The notes under the pieces were generated by a model that worked only from the letters and a program-made list of their open reading frames with translations, was not told the DNA's origin and made no database searches. The translations under genes were made by a program, and so were the position numbers. Positions 4,681 to 5,282 of a stretch of 5,282 nt of DNA are shown here, piece by piece. Numbering within the stretch: the first letter of the stretch is position 1; every line of letters starts with the position of its first letter. The stretch comes from an uncultured Alphaproteobacteria bacterium (GTDB lineage Bacteria > Pseudomonadota > Alphaproteobacteria > Bin95), in contig CAJXVF010000228.1 of assembly GCA_913060845.1 (NCBI GenBank), forward strand, positions 1-5,282, written 5' to 3'.

Positions 4681-5282
4681 TCAGCGGTGCGCGCCGCCCC
4701 AGGCGATGAAATACGGGTTGCGGAAATCCTTCTTACCGTAAGCGAGTTCGGGACCATCGTTGATCTCTTTGACAGCCCCTCCGGCGGCACGAAGCACCGC
4801 GTGGGCCGCTGCTGTGTCCCATTCCATGGAGCCGCCATAGCGCGGGTAGACATCGGCCTCGCCTTTAGCGATCAAACAGAATTTTAATGAGGATCCCGCG
4901 TCCAACTGCTTGGTCACATCATAGCGTTCGAGAAAACGACGGACGTCTGTGGATTGGCCATATGTGCGGCTAAGCGTGACGATGATGCCTTCATCCGGGA
5001 AGTCGCGGACATGCAGGGGCTCCCGCTCGCCATTGTTTTCACGCATCCATGTAGGGCCGCCAACCGCACCAGCATAGGTATCACCGGAAACTGGGACATA
5101 GACGACGCCCATGGTCGGCACGCCATCCTCAATCAAGCCGATGTTGACGGTGAATTCAGGGATTTTCTTCAGGAACTCTTTGGTGCCGTCCAGCGCATCA
5201 ACCAACCAGAACCGTCCGCCGGAAACATCCGGGATACGGCCTGCGGCGACTTCTTCTTCGGCCACGATCGGAATATCTGGGG
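4681..5282 (-). CDS. cysQ: 3'(2'),5'-bisphosphate nucleotidase CysQ (inositol monophosphatase superfamily), 5' end missing
   Basis: The C-terminal 199 residues of a Mg2+-dependent phosphatase; the family is usually about 250-280 residues long. It removes phosphate from 3'-phosphoadenosine 5'-phosphate (PAP) to give AMP, recycling a by-product of sulfate assimilation. Visible motifs are PDIPIVAEEE at the truncated end, RFWLVDALDGTKEFL with metal ligands at Asp codons 5197-5199 and 5188-5190, FTVNIGLIEDGVPTMGVVYVP typical of CysQ, and MEWDTAAAHAVLRAAGG with the third metal Asp at 4816-4818. DALDGT replaces the usual DPLDGT. The reading frame is open to the window edge, so the true start lies outside; the in-frame GTG at 5265 falls inside the conserved VAEEE motif and is not a start. 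Upstream sulfur-metabolism neighbours cannot be seen. Confidence 0.92.
   Translation of the reverse strand, partial: PDIPIVAEEEVAAGRIPDVSGGRFWLVDALDGTKEFLKKIPEFTVNIGLIEDGVPTMGVVYVPVSGDTYAGAVGGPTWMRENNGEREPLHVRDFPDEGIIVTLSRTYGQSTDVRRFLERYDVTKQLDAGSSLKFCLIAKGEADVYPRYGGSMEWDTAAAHAVLRAAGGAVKEINDGPELAYGKKDFRNPYFIAWGGAHR

Overview
The window looks like ordinary chromosomal DNA of an alphaproteobacterium. The reasons are moderately high G+C coding sequence with strong AGGAG/GGAGG ribosome binding sites, a small single-span membrane protein of a type I associate with alphaproteobacteria, an FNR/FixK-type box in front of a universal stress protein gene, and an intergenic palindrome with TAGAGCA/TGCTCTA ends. 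A marine or rhizobial-like lineage is a guess; no gene here fixes the genus. There is no transposase, integrase, CRISPR array or phage gene, and no stretch over 300 bases lacks a gene.

Region 1 (1-2313) is a divergent metabolic cluster. A cupin-like protein and a fumarylacetoacetate hydrolase (FAH) family protein are transcribed leftward as a probable two-gene operon. A metallo-beta-lactamase (MBL) fold hydrolase is transcribed rightward. The 89-base gap between the start codons carries a perfect 9+9 inverted repeat, a good operator candidate. The three proteins together suggest a small catabolic module (C-C or C-O hydrolysis plus ester or lactone hydrolysis) of unknown substrate.

Region 2 (2314-3025) has a very AT-rich spacer (about 18% G+C over 130 bases), a leader with two competing RNA hairpins, a conserved small membrane-anchored protein of unknown function, and two strong hairpins between convergent genes. 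One of these hairpins looks like an interspersed palindromic element.

Region 3 (3026-3747) has, on the minus strand, a tRNA-Pro(CGG) with its own promoter and encoded CCA, followed by a secreted thermonuclease-like (SNase) protein with all expected catalytic residues.

Region 4 (3748-5282) has, on the minus strand, a two-domain universal stress protein with an FNR/FixK-type site near the activating position, and the 3' part of a CysQ-type 3'(2'),5'-bisphosphate nucleotidase that runs off the right edge.

I did not find a clearly new multi-gene system. The best leads are the divergent cupin-FAH/MBL module with its inverted repeat, the FNR-type control of the stress protein, and the palindromic element.
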